Shown piece after piece: positions 46,949 through 55,248 of a DNA stretch of 64,000 nt. A program made the position numbers and the translations under genes. Source of the DNA: Thiobacillus sp. (GTDB lineage Bacteria > Pseudomonadota > Gammaproteobacteria > Burkholderiales > Thiobacillaceae); NCBI GenBank assembly GCA_030679915.1, contig JAUXRY010000038.1, forward strand, positions 62,001 to 126,000. The letters run 5' to 3'. Under the pieces are notes generated by a model. The model did no database searches, was not told the DNA's origin, and saw only the letters and a program-made list of their open reading frames with translations. How positions within the stretch are numbered: the stretch's first letter is position 1; each line of letters begins with the position of its first letter.

Positions 46949-48667
46949 GTTGAGACGATTCAACAACCCCGCTGTTTTATCCGGATCGGTGTTTTTCAGC
47001 AGGCGCAGGATGGTTGGCGACAACTCTTCCAGATGCGACTTCAGGATCTGCTGCTTCACCTGCAGCAGGCTGGCGGGCTGCATAGAAAAAGACCTTAAAC
47101 CCAGTGCCAGCAAGAGTCGCGTCAGCGATGGGTCGCCTGCCATCTCGCCGCAAACAGACACCGGCTTGCCGAGTTTTGCACCGGCCCGAATGGTGTGCTG
47201 AATCAGCTGGAGCACCGCTGGATGCAGCGGATCGTAAAGGTGTGCAACGCTGTCGTCCGCACGGTCGATCGCAAGCGTGTACTGGATCAGGTCATTGGTG
47301 CCGATCGATAGAAAATCCAGATGCTCGGCAAAGTACCCAGCCGAGAGTGCGGCTGCAGGCACTTCAATCATGCCGCCGACAGGAATATTCTCGTCAAACT
47401 TCAGCCCGTCCTTTCGCAATGAAACCCGCGCTTCTTCAATGCGCATCAGGGTTTGCCGGAGCTCGCTAAAACTGACCAGCATCGGGATCAGCATACGGAT
47501 CTGACCATGTTGTGATGCCCGTAAAATCGCGCGTAGCTGCGTGTGAAACAACCCGGGTTCGGCCAGGCACAAGCGGATTGCGCGCAGGCCCAGTGCTGGA
47601 TTGTCGGCTACGGTGTGACCCCAGGGCGCCTGTTTGTCCGCACCCAGGTCCAGCGTCCGGATGGTGACCGGTTTGCCATTCAGGGCTTCGGCCACGGCTT
47701 TGTAGGATTCGTATTGTTCATCTTCGCTGGGTAAATCGTCGCGGTTCAGAAACAAAAACTCGCTGCGGAACAAACCCACGCCGTGGGCCCCGGCTGTTTT
47801 CACGGCATCCACGTCCTGCAGCAATTCAATGTTCGCCATCAGCTCGATGGGGGTGCCATCGAGCGTGGCAGATTTGCTGGTTTTCAGGCGCTTCAGCTTG
47901 TCGGTGTCGATGCGCCACTGGTTTTGTTTCAACCGGTATTCGGTCAAAACAGACTCGTCCGGATTGACGATCACAACGCCATCGCGGCCATCGACAATCA
48001 GCAGGTCGTGATCGCGAATCAAACCCCGCGCATTGTGTAGCGCCATGACTGACGGCATGGCCATGCCGCGCGCCAGAATCGCTGTGTGTGAGGTGGAGCC
48101 ACCCAGGTCGGTAATGAAAGCAGCAAAGTGCACGTTTTTGAACAACACCATGTCGGCAGGCGACAATTCGTGTGCGACCAGAATGCGCTCGACATCAAAA
48201 TCGATATCCAGCGGCAAGTGGCTGGGGTGGCCCGTCAATACTTTGAGTACACGCTGTACCACTTGCACGACATCTTCCTGGCGGCTGCGCAAATAGGCGT
48301 CGTCGATTTCCTCGAAGCGCGCCACCAGTGCATCCATTTGTTGCGCCAGCGCCCATTCGGCGTTGCATTGCGTTTCGCGGATCAGGCGCTTGGGTTCTTC
48401 GGCGATCATCGAATCGCCAAGGAACATCAGGTGCATATCCAGAAAAACCGAAAGCTCTGCCGGTGCGTTGGGCGGAATATGGCTGCGCAAGATCTCGAGT
48501 TCGGCACGCGTGGTCTGGATCGCGTCTTCAAAACGCGCGAGTTCTTCCTTGATGTATTTGCGCTCGAGCATGTATTGCGGCACTTCGACGCGCGCGCTGG
48601 ATGCCAGATGCGCATAGCCGATAGCGATACCCCCCGAAACGCCAATTCCATGCAGGGAAAAACTCAC
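46943..48667 (-). CDS. ptsI: Phosphoenolpyruvate-protein phosphotransferase (EI)
   Basis: Enzyme I of the PTS, 574 residues. It transfers phosphate from PEP to HPr. The active-site His 194 lies in DLGGSTSHTAILARGMAMPSV; the PEP-binding region includes GVGLFRSEFLFLNRDDLPSEDEQY and LSIGTNDLIQYTLAIDR. It is coupled to ptsH (ATGA overlap) and follows an EIIA gene. No sugar permease (EIIB/C) is nearby, so the phosphorelay is probably regulatory. Confidence 0.95.
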   Translation of the reverse strand: MSFSLHGIGVSGGIAIGYAHLASSARVEVPQYMLERKYIKEELARFEDAIQTTRAELEILRSHIPPNAPAELSVFLDMHLMFLGDSMIAEEPKRLIRETQCNAEWALAQQMDALVARFEEIDDAYLRSRQEDVVQVVQRVLKVLTGHPSHLPLDIDFDVERILVAHELSPADMVLFKNVHFAAFITDLGGSTSHTAILARGMAMPSVMALHNARGLIRDHDLLIVDGRDGVVIVNPDESVLTEYRLKQNQWRIDTDKLKRLKTSKSATLDGTPIELMANIELLQDVDAVKTAGAHGVGLFRSEFLFLNRDDLPSEDEQYESYKAVAEALNGKPVTIRTLDLGADKQAPWGHTVADNPALGLRAIRLCLAEPGLFHTQLRAILRASQHGQIRMLIPMLVSFSELRQTLMRIEEARVSLRKDGLKFDENIPVGGMIEVPAAALSAGYFAEHLDFLSIGTNDLIQYTLAIDRADDSVAHLYDPLHPAVLQLIQHTIRAGAKLGKPVSVCGEMAGDPSLTRLLLALGLRSFSMQPASLLQVKQQILKSHLEELSPTILRLLKNTDPDKTAGLLNRLNT

Positions 48668-48933
48668 AATTCCTCCCCGAATCCGCTGGTAATCAGCGCG
48701 GCCAATGCGTCGATCGCTTCCTGCTCGTCTTCGCCGCTGGTTTCCAGCGTCACAGTGCTGCCTTTGGCTGCAGCCAGCATCATCACGCCCATGATGCTCT
48801 TGGCATTGATGCGACGACCATTGCGGGCCATGAATACGTCGCTTTTGTATTGGGATGCTAATTGGGTCAACTTGGCCGAGGGGCGCGCATGCAGCCCCAG
48901 TTTGTTCATGATTTCAACGTCCCGTTGCTGCAT
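48664..48933 (-). CDS. ptsH: HPr phosphocarrier protein
   Basis: An 89-residue HPr with His 15 in GLHARPSA and Ser 46 in INAKSIMGVMML. The serine corresponds to the HPr kinase site, though no hprK is seen here. Start ATG 48933 (MQQRDVEIMNK) lies inside the end of the EIIA gene, overlapping it by 20 bp, which suggests coupled translation. Confidence 0.95.
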   Translation of the reverse strand: MQQRDVEIMNKLGLHARPSAKLTQLASQYKSDVFMARNGRRINAKSIMGVMMLAAAKGSTVTLETSGEDEQEAIDALAALITSGFGEEL

Positions 48934-49330
48934 GGCACATGGTCTCGGAAATATGGTTAATGCTGTTACGCCCACCTTCGACAATTTTTACTATCAGTTG
49001 GGGCAGTGGCAGGGAATCGCGATAGTTCAAGGCCTTGATCAGCATTGGCAGATTGACACCGGAAATACCTTCAATGTGAGCCGGTTCAAGTAGCCGGCAC
49101 AAGGTGTTGCTGGGGGTGGCGCCGTACACATCGGTCAGCACCAGGATGCCGTCGCCTTCATCCAGTTCGGCCAGGCGAGATTGCAAGGCCTTCTGGCGCT
49201 CGTCTGGATCGGCATGGCCGATGAAATCCAGCGTGGCGAGCTTTTCTGGACGCTGGCCCAACACGTGCGCAGCGCAGTCGACCAGACTGTCGGCGAGCGA
49301 ACCGTGAGCGACGATGAGGATGCCTATCAT
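48914..49330 (-). CDS. PTS EIIA component, mannose/sorbose type
   Basis: A 138-residue EIIA-Man-like protein with phosphorylation site His 9 in ILIVAHGSLADSLV and the core GILVLTDVYGATPSNTL. It receives phosphate from HPr. In betaproteobacteria such an EIIA-HPr-EI trio without a permease usually has a regulatory role. It stands first in the leftward unit EIIA-ptsH-ptsI and is 29 bp from the apbE-type gene's end. Confidence 0.9.
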   Translation of the reverse strand: MIGILIVAHGSLADSLVDCAAHVLGQRPEKLATLDFIGHADPDERQKALQSRLAELDEGDGILVLTDVYGATPSNTLCRLLEPAHIEGISGVNLPMLIKALNYRDSLPLPQLIVKIVEGGRNSINHISETMCHAATGR

Positions 49331-49359
49331 TAGATAAAGGTCAGACTAAAAGCAGCATT

Positions 49360-50376
49360 CTAGCGAAGACGGGCCGTCATCGCAGGAGAGGCATGAATTT
49401 GACCGTTGGCATCGACTGCGAGATAGTCGGCGACGCCCAAGCGCTGGGCGTGTCCTGCCAGGTGCACGGCGCCGTCGATGAACAGGGGTTTTGACCACGC
49501 GTCCGAGCGCGTGCCGGCGCGTTTCCCCCCCACCAGAACCGTGACTGACTGCATGCCTGTTGCAGGCCAGCCCGTGCGCGGGTCGATCAAATGGCTGTAG
49601 CGACGTCCGGCCACTTCAAAATAGCGCTGGTAATCGCCCGACGTACCGATCGCCTCGCCATCGAGTAAATCCAGCGTAGCCAGCGTACCCGGTTTGCGCG
49701 GATGCTGAATGCCCACCCGCCAGGGACGGTCGCCGTGGGTGCCCAGTGCGATCACATTGCCACCGATGTTGACCAGCGCGTTATGGATGCCCTGCGCTTT
49801 GAGTATGCGCACCGCTTCATCGAGGGCGGCTCCCTTGGCGTAGCCGCCGAGGTCCAGTTGCACAGTCAGGTTGTCGCTCCAGACAGTGTTTTGTTCGATA
49901 TGCAGATCACGCATGCGTGGCACATCTTTCACCCAGTGTGCAATGGTGGCAGCATCCGGCACGCGTGGCTGAGGCGTATCGGTATGAAACCCCCACAGCG
50001 CGATCAGGCCGCCTATGGCCGGATTGAACAAATCGCCCGATTGGACGGACAGGGCTTGCGCATCGCGCAGCATCGAAGCCAGTTCAGGTGAAACGGGGGC
50101 TCGTTGTCCGTGAGCCAGGGCCGTGTTGAGACGAGACAGATCGCTCGGTTGCCATGCGTGCAGGGTGCGGTGCAAAGTATCGAAGCGGGCCATTACCGCA
50201 GTCAGTGCCCGTTGAGCCTGCGCCTCGGGCGCCCCGTAGACACTGACTTCCACCAAGGTGCCAAACACATAGGCTTGCTGCTGCACCAGTGGGGGCGGAC
50301 TGCAACCAGCCAGTCCCCAAAGGAGAATCAGACCCAGGCCGTACTGCGCTTGATTGATCAGGGCGCCCAGCTTCAA
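49360..50376 (-). CDS. apbE: FAD:protein FMN transferase lipoprotein
   Basis: An ApbE-family protein of 338 residues that flavinylates periplasmic or membrane proteins such as NqrC/RnfG. Signatures are GTLVEVSVYG, AIGGLIALWG, LDLGGYAKGAALD, ALVNIGGNVIALG, and SDAWSKPLFI. I start at TTG 50376, which overlaps the gshB stop as TTGA and gives a 24-residue lipoprotein signal ending LAGC. A TTG at 50397 is the alternative. The target flavoprotein is not in the window. Confidence 0.9.
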   Translation of the reverse strand: MKLGALINQAQYGLGLILLWGLAGCSPPPLVQQQAYVFGTLVEVSVYGAPEAQAQRALTAVMARFDTLHRTLHAWQPSDLSRLNTALAHGQRAPVSPELASMLRDAQALSVQSGDLFNPAIGGLIALWGFHTDTPQPRVPDAATIAHWVKDVPRMRDLHIEQNTVWSDNLTVQLDLGGYAKGAALDEAVRILKAQGIHNALVNIGGNVIALGTHGDRPWRVGIQHPRKPGTLATLDLLDGEAIGTSGDYQRYFEVAGRRYSHLIDPRTGWPATGMQSVTVLVGGKRAGTRSDAWSKPLFIDGAVHLAGHAQRLGVADYLAVDANGQIHASPAMTARLR

Positions 50377-51326
50377 ATGTGAATACTGTTTGAACAATTG
50401 CGCTCGATGGCCGCGATGAATTGCGCGGCCACATCGTGGCCACTTTGTGCGGTGATTTCCTGGAAGCCGGTTGGGCTGGTGACATTGATTTCGGTCAGGT
50501 GGTTGCCAATCACATCGAGCCCGGCGAGGAAAATACCCTGTTCGCGGGCCCAGGGTGCGATGGTTTCGGCGATGACCAGATCCCGCGCGGACAAAGCTTG
50601 TACGCGTGCGGTGCCTCCTGCAGCGAGGTTGCCGCGTGTTTCACCTGCCTTGGGAATGCGCGCCAGCGCCCACGGTACCACCGAGCCATTGATCAGCAGG
50701 ATGCGCTTGTCGCCTTCACTGATCGCGGGCAAATAGCGCTGTGCCATGATGGCGCGGCGCCCGTGTTGGGTAAGCGTTTCCAGAATCGCATTGCGGTTGG
50801 GATCGGCCAGGGTCAGACGGAAAATGCCGCTGCCGCCCATTTCAGTCAATGGCTTGACGATGATATCGAGATGTTCTTCAAGAAACGTGTTGATGAGCGC
50901 CGCATCAGCACTGGCCAGAGTTGGCGTGATAAAGCGTGGAAAATTGAGAATCGCCAGTTTTTCGTTGAAGTCGCGTAAACACGATGGACGATTCAATACC
51001 CGCGCCCCATTTGCTTCTGCAACACTCAGCAAATGCGTGGCAAGCAAATAGTCGGTATCCACCGGTGGATCAGTACGCATCACCACGGCGTTGAAGTCTT
51101 TCAACGTGAGAGTGTCAGTGTGGAGGATGGAATACCAGTCGTCGTCGTTGCGTACTTCAAGCATGGCACAGGCAGCGCGTGCGTAGCCATCCTGGATAAA
51201 CAGCTGGCGTGCTTCGGTGGTGCAGACGGTATGACCCCGTGCTGCTGCCGTACGCATCATCGCGACCGAACTGTCCTTGTAGGCTTTGAGACCTGCCAGG
51301 GGGTCGATTACAAACAGCAGTTTCAT
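50373..51326 (-). CDS. gshB: Glutathione synthetase
   Basis: An ATP-grasp ligase (317 residues) joining gamma-glutamylcysteine and glycine. Recognisable parts are MKLLFVIDPLAGLKAYKDSSVAMMR, RTDPPVDTDYLLATHLL, VKPLTEMGGSGIFR and VTSPTGFQEI. Its ATG overlaps the gshA stop as ATGA, and its own stop overlaps the apbE start, so gshA-gshB-apbE form one coupled unit. Confidence 0.96.
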   Translation of the reverse strand: MKLLFVIDPLAGLKAYKDSSVAMMRTAAARGHTVCTTEARQLFIQDGYARAACAMLEVRNDDDWYSILHTDTLTLKDFNAVVMRTDPPVDTDYLLATHLLSVAEANGARVLNRPSCLRDFNEKLAILNFPRFITPTLASADAALINTFLEEHLDIIVKPLTEMGGSGIFRLTLADPNRNAILETLTQHGRRAIMAQRYLPAISEGDKRILLINGSVVPWALARIPKAGETRGNLAAGGTARVQALSARDLVIAETIAPWAREQGIFLAGLDVIGNHLTEINVTSPTGFQEITAQSGHDVAAQFIAAIERNCSNSIHI

Positions 51327-52603
51327 GCGGCTTCGTTCAAGGCGTCGTCAAGTTCGATGCTGGCCGCCAGCATCGCCAGTCGTGCGATCACGCCATAGGC
51401 GTAAAAGCGGTTGGGGCTGGCATCGGGGTTGGCGCTGCGATCTGGCATCACGCAGGTGTCGTCAAAAGCCAGCGGCACGAAGTGCATGCCGGGGCTGTTG
51501 AGATTTTCGTCCGATCCACGGCCCGTGTGAACGCGGTAAAAGCCGCCGACCACAAAGTGATCGAGCATGTAGACCACCGGCTCGGCCACGGCTTCATTAA
51601 TGCTCTCAAAGGTGTAAACCCCTTCCTGGATCAGCACTTCGCTGACTTCGACGCCTTCCTTGCCGACCGCCATCTTGTTGCGCTGCTTGCGGTTGAGTTC
51701 GCGCACGTCATCCGGCGACTTCACCGTCATGATGCCCATGCCATAAGTCCCGGCGTCGGCCTTGACGATAACGAAGGGCGGCTGGTCGATGCCGTATTCA
51801 TCGTATTTGATGCGAATTTTGTCCAGCATGTCGCCGACCTTTTCGGCCAGGCAGTCTTCACCTTGCCGTGCCTGAAAATCGATCTTGCCGCAATGATTGA
51901 AGTAGGGATCGATCAGCCAGGGATCGATGTCCACCAGTCGCGCAAACTCGCTGGCCACATGCTGATACGCGGCAAAGTGACGCGACTTTCGGCGCGTGGC
52001 CCAGCCGGCGTGTAGCGGCGGCATGATGGTCTGCTCAATCCCCTTGAGGATGTCCGGCACGCCGGCCGACAAATCATTGTTGAGCAGGACTGCACAGGGG
52101 TCGAACCCTTCCAGCCCGACACGATCGCCGATTCGCACCAGGGGCTCCAGCGTGAGGCGCCCGCCAGCAGGAAGTTCCAGCGTGGTGGGTTCAGTGATTT
52201 CAGGTATCAGCGTGCCGATGCGAACGATCAGCCCGGTCTGCCGAAGAATGTGAGCGAGCACCGCGACGTTCTGCAGATAGAACGTGTTGCGCGTGTGATT
52301 CTCGGGTATCAGCAACAACCGCTGTGCATCGGGGCATATTTTTTCCACTGCGCCCATGGCTGCATGAATCGACAGCGACATGAAAGAGGGGTTGAGGTTG
52401 TTGAATCCGCCGGGGAACAGATTGGTGTCGACAGGTGCGAGCTTGAAGCCCGCATTGCGGATGTCCACTGACGTGTAAAACGGCGCGGCTTGTTCTTTCC
52501 ATTGCTGGCGGAACCAGTGCTCGATGGTCGGTTGCGAGTCGAGCAAGCGTTTTTCCAGTGCCAGTAACGGGCCAGTGAGTGCAGTAGTGAGGTAAGGGAC
52601 CAT
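51323..52603 (-). CDS. gshA: Glutamate-cysteine ligase (TIGR02049-type GshA)
   Basis: The first enzyme of glutathione synthesis, of the proteobacterial type first noted in acidithiobacilli rather than the E. coli type. Length is 426 residues from ATG 52603 (MVPYLTTALTGPLLALEKRL). Typical blocks are VDIRNAGFKLAPVDTNLFPGGFNNLN, IDPYFNHCGKIDFQARQGEDCLA and FVIVKADAGTYGMGIMTV. The frame is open far upstream, but this antisense extension into trmL is rejected. It is divergent from trmL, with start codons 45 bp apart. Confidence 0.92.
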   Translation of the reverse strand: MVPYLTTALTGPLLALEKRLLDSQPTIEHWFRQQWKEQAAPFYTSVDIRNAGFKLAPVDTNLFPGGFNNLNPSFMSLSIHAAMGAVEKICPDAQRLLLIPENHTRNTFYLQNVAVLAHILRQTGLIVRIGTLIPEITEPTTLELPAGGRLTLEPLVRIGDRVGLEGFDPCAVLLNNDLSAGVPDILKGIEQTIMPPLHAGWATRRKSRHFAAYQHVASEFARLVDIDPWLIDPYFNHCGKIDFQARQGEDCLAEKVGDMLDKIRIKYDEYGIDQPPFVIVKADAGTYGMGIMTVKSPDDVRELNRKQRNKMAVGKEGVEVSEVLIQEGVYTFESINEAVAEPVVYMLDHFVVGGFYRVHTGRGSDENLNSPGMHFVPLAFDDTCVMPDRSANPDASPNRFYAYGVIARLAMLAASIELDDALNEAA

Positions 52604-52648
52604 AGAATAGTGGGCTTCCAAGAGTTTTCTCATTTTAGGCCAAGCCAG

Positions 52649-53113
52649 ATGTTTGACATCGTTTTGTTTCAACCCGAAATTCCGCCCAACACCGGCAACC
52701 TCATCCGATTGGCCGCCAATACCGGTTGCCGCTTGCATTTGATTGAGCCCATGGGTTTTGACCTCAGCGACAAACAGGTCGCGCGCGCCGGGCTGGATTA
52801 TCACGACATGGCGTCGGTGCACGTGCATGCAGACTGGGATGCAGCGAGGCGGACTTTGCCAGACCGGCGCTGGTTTGCACTGACCACCAAAGGCAGCACA
52901 CGCTATGCGGATATCGAATTCCAGGCGGGTGACGTATTGCTGTTCGGACCCGAGTCGCGCGGATTGCCACCTGAAATTCTTGCGCAATTCGACGCAGAGC
53001 ACCGCCTGCGATTGCCGATGTTGCCGGGTTCGCGCAGCATGAATCTGTCCAACGCCGTCAGCGTTGTTGTGTTTGAGGCTTGGCGGCAAATTGGGTTTTC
53101 GGGTGGGGCTTAA
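52649..53113 (+). CDS. trmL: tRNA (cytidine/uridine-2'-O)-methyltransferase TrmL
   Basis: A 154-residue SPOUT enzyme that methylates the ribose at wobble position 34 of tRNA-Leu isoacceptors. Motifs are MFDIVLFQPEIPPNTGNLIRL, LLFGPESRGLP (knot) and LPMLPGSRSMNLSNAVSVVVFEAWRQ. Start ATG 52649 matches the family; the 13 upstream residues do not. A very strong hairpin follows 47 bp after the stop. Confidence 0.95.
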   Translation: MFDIVLFQPEIPPNTGNLIRLAANTGCRLHLIEPMGFDLSDKQVARAGLDYHDMASVHVHADWDAARRTLPDRRWFALTTKGSTRYADIEFQAGDVLLFGPESRGLPPEILAQFDAEHRLRLPMLPGSRSMNLSNAVSVVVFEAWRQIGFSGGA

Positions 53114-53160
53114 ATCGAATATTGACTGGAGTTATTTTGATCAAGCGGGATCGGTTGTAA

Positions 53161-53202
53161 CAGCGCCCTCTGTCTCGGCATCTGCCGAGACAGAGGGCGC
53201 TG
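53161..53202. terminator. 20-bp perfect inverted repeat, bidirectional terminator-like
   Basis: CAGCGCCCTCTGTCTCGGCA (53161-53180) and its exact complement (53183-53202) are separated by 2 bases, an unusually long and GC-rich stem. It lies between trmL (ending 53113) and the leftward spondin gene (ending 53291). No T-run follows on either strand. It has no GTTRRRY core boxes, so it is not an attC. Confidence 0.6.
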
Positions 53203-53290
53203 GTTGAGGACTGACCCTACTCAAGAAAATTCTCGATGAAGCACCCCGCGATCAAGCGGAGGCGTCATCAGCTCAGCCGCATCCGGAAGA

Positions 53291-53959
53291 TTATTTTTCG
53301 ATCTGACGAACGGTGATAAGTGCCACCGGATTGCGCCAGTCATATTCGGAGGGTTCCAGGCTGCCGATACCGTGTATGCCGGCGTGGATATGTACAAAGC
53401 CTTCGCCGCCTGCGTCAGGTGAAACACCTTGACCCCCACATTGCGGCCCCGGGATGTTGTCGCACAGCTCATCGTTGGGCTCGCTGCCCGCGTCATGACC
53501 ATTGGACAGATAGGTCAACACCTGCTTTTTCTTGGGCAGGGGGACGTCGGTTATGCCAATGAAACCGTCGTTAGTGGGGAGCATCATGGCGGCGAGGCTC
53601 AAGTGATTTGAACTTCCCAGCGACGCAACATTGATAGTGACCGTCTGCCCTGCCGCAAGTGCCCCGGGGCTGGAAGCAGTGCTTGCCTTGGGAGTTGCAT
53701 TGATCATGGTGGCCAAAGGTCCCGTATTGCCACCCTCGGCCATGATTGAGAGGGCGGCGCTGGCGGGTTGCCCCAGATTGTAAATGCGATGGCCTGGCTG
53801 ATGGGTCGCGACCATGATGGGCGTAAAGAGGATTCCGCGCGTCAGGTTGGTGATGCTGACGGCGTAAATACGCGCGTCATCGTCTGCAACAGCAGAAAAC
53901 ACGGGGGCAGCAGCCAACAAGCCAACGACCAGTCTGCTGATAAGCGTGGTGCGATTCAT
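53291..53959 (-). CDS. Secreted spondin-domain protein
   Basis: A 222-residue protein with a Sec signal peptide (about 1-25, ending AVADDD). The mature part matches the bacterial spondin_N type: IYAVSITNLTRGILFTPIMVATH, LSLAAMMLPTNDGFIGI, AGSEPNDELCDNIPGP and GFVHIHAGIHGIG. Such proteins are extracellular or periplasmic beta-sandwiches with unknown ligands. AAGGAGA precedes the ATG. A 10-bp hairpin lies in its leader at 53988-54010. Confidence 0.85.
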   Translation of the reverse strand: MNRTTLISRLVVGLLAAAPVFSAVADDDARIYAVSITNLTRGILFTPIMVATHQPGHRIYNLGQPASAALSIMAEGGNTGPLATMINATPKASTASSPGALAAGQTVTINVASLGSSNHLSLAAMMLPTNDGFIGITDVPLPKKKQVLTYLSNGHDAGSEPNDELCDNIPGPQCGGQGVSPDAGGEGFVHIHAGIHGIGSLEPSEYDWRNPVALITVRQIEK

Positions 53960-54379
53960 AACAATCTCCTTCTCTTTGGATTGAATGCAGAACGGAGCGT
54001 CTCCGTTCTGGCGGGCGAGACCGCGCCGCTCACTGGAAGCTGCCAGCAGCGCCTGCGTTGGGTCTGCGGCTTAGTCGAGAAGGTTTGAGAAACTTTACAT
54101 TTATTTTGTATTTCAGTATCAGGCCTTGGTGTGGGCTCTGTTTGAATGGGTTTCGTAAGAATTAAGTGGGCATGCGATGGGGAGCGAGGTGAACAGGGGC
54201 TGTTTCTTTACACGCGCTTAATCGCCTCGCGCATCGAAATTGAATAACCCTGTCATTTGATTGCGACACCCGTAAATAATGCGTTCAGGATGCGTATTCC
54301 GGGAAAAACAGCCACTTATTCCGATTGAAAGTCGCTACTGAAGCGACCGTCTCAGTTCGGCCAGAAGCGGGCATTCTCA
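53960..54379. other. Intergenic region upstream of the spondin gene
   Basis: No gene is seen. It holds a perfect 10-bp hairpin (CAGAACGGAG / CTCCGTTCTG, 53988-54010) in the spondin leader. It also has a smaller stem, GTCGCTACTGAAGCGAC (54328-54343), in a stretch resembling dispersed intergenic repeats, next to cassette 2. A degenerate cassette remnant is possible but not shown. Confidence 0.4.
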
Positions 54380-54419
54380 GTGCTTTCTGGGGAAGTCTGG
54401 TAGCAGGACCTTAGCAGTC
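54380..54419. repeat. 40-bp dispersed repeat next to cassette 2 (copy 2)
   Basis: This is the partner of 25397-25436 (32 of 40 identities). It directly abuts the outer edge of the attC of cassette 2, in the same relative orientation as copy 1. The shared position suggests both cassettes entered copies of one repeated target. Confidence 0.7.
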
Positions 54420-54477
54420 GCTCAACGTGGGAATTCAGCGGCTGCCGTAGGCGGTCCGCTGGAATGAAAAGTTGGGC
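54420..54477 (-). repeat. attC-type recombination site of cassette 2
   Basis: Read leftward, the 58-bp site is R'' GCCCAAC, 5-nt spacer, L'' ATTC-C-AGCGG, a 14-nt variable loop containing a GCC/GGC stem, L' CCGCTGAAT, 6-nt spacer, R' GTTGAGC. L''/L' pair 9 of 9 with one extra C at position 17, the same position as in the site at 25437-25491. Spacer lengths are also identical. R'' begins 7 bases after the TGA of the membrane-protein gene. Confidence 0.85.
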
Positions 54478-55239
54478 CGCTCAGTCATAAAACCTCCGAT
54501 AAGGTTTTGGCCGCTAGAACCAACACGGCTGATAATGCTGAGAAATAGGTGAATGGATCGTTTTTGGGGTCACTCGATGCCTCCGAAATATGCAGTCCAA
54601 GCCACCGAAGAAGGAGTGTGAGATATTTCAGAACGACAATCAATAAGAATACAAGTAGCAACACGGAGATTGGCGCGCACGCAATAACATAGGTGGCTAC
54701 GGCAGATAGGGCGAAGTAGAACCCAACCAAATTTGGGATATTATTTGAAACTATGCCGATGATTTCTAAACCAAAATATAAGAACAGCGGTGCCATGATT
54801 AAAATGACAAGACTGGTTGATCCGTCGCTTAGATGAGTGGCGCAGACCCGCAATGTTGTAAATATCAAAAAGAGAACTACTAAGCCTATTGAGATGATTA
54901 AAAGGGACCAATCCCAAGGGATCATCACATTCCCCCAAAGAAAGGCTATTCCGGCGAGACCTATCCATACAAGCGCCGTCATCAATACCAGTCCCACATA
55001 GAACACGTATCGAATCTTTAGAACGATTCTGATTGCCGGCTTTGCAATCTGCGATGGTTTTACATCGCTCAGGAAAAAATACAAACGTACAAGTAGGTCC
55101 CTTGCCAAAGCAGTTGCCTTCTGTGCGAAGCCAGACCTATTGTGGTATGTGTCAATAAATTTCCCAACCGCAAGTAAAAGTGCAGCAATGGAGAGAGTCA
55201 CGCTCCAAGTCATTGCGTCCCCTTCTCTAAGAGGCCCAA
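54426..55239 (-). mobile_element. Solitary integron-type gene cassette 2 (about 814 bp)
   Basis: Bounded by crossover points in GTTGGGC (55240-55234) and GTTGAGC (54426-54420), read leftward. It contains one gene (54485-55213), with a 26-bp leader carrying AGAAGGGG and a stop codon close to the attC. It is clearly AT-richer than the flanking genes. No integrase gene is in the window. Confidence 0.75.
54485..55213 (-). CDS. Polytopic membrane protein of unknown function (cassette 2)
   Basis: A 242-residue protein with about six hydrophobic segments: near 1-20, 70-95, 98-118, 130-150, 158-178 and 182-205. The C-terminus is more polar. The second predicted loop is short and basic. I recognise no family and no catalytic motif. 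Low GC, a single-gene cassette setting and a nearby attC indicate horizontal gain. It is preceded by AGAAGGGG with suitable spacing to ATG 55213. Confidence 0.7.
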   Translation of the reverse strand: MTWSVTLSIAALLLAVGKFIDTYHNRSGFAQKATALARDLLVRLYFFLSDVKPSQIAKPAIRIVLKIRYVFYVGLVLMTALVWIGLAGIAFLWGNVMIPWDWSLLIISIGLVVLFLIFTTLRVCATHLSDGSTSLVILIMAPLFLYFGLEIIGIVSNNIPNLVGFYFALSAVATYVIACAPISVLLLVFLLIVVLKYLTLLLRWLGLHISEASSDPKNDPFTYFSALSAVLVLAAKTLSEVL

Positions 55240-55248
55240 CAGTTAATA
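55234..55248 (-). repeat. 15-bp 5' boundary repeat of cassette 2
   Basis: TATTAACTGTTGGGC read leftward is identical to the sequence at the 5' edge of cassette 1 (26142-26128). It contains the GTTGGGC core site where the cassette would have joined. Confidence 0.75.

Noticed and set aside
52604-53089. Upstream extension of gshA
   Set aside because: It lies antisense to trmL; the family N-terminus is at 52603.
53161-53202. Large palindrome as a third attC site
   Set aside because: No RYYYAAC/GTTRRRY core boxes, no unpaired spacers and no extrahelical base.
54040-54070. GTTGGGT near the spondin leader as another cassette core
   Set aside because: A GTTRRRY match alone is common by chance; no partner box or L-box structure was found at a suitable distance.
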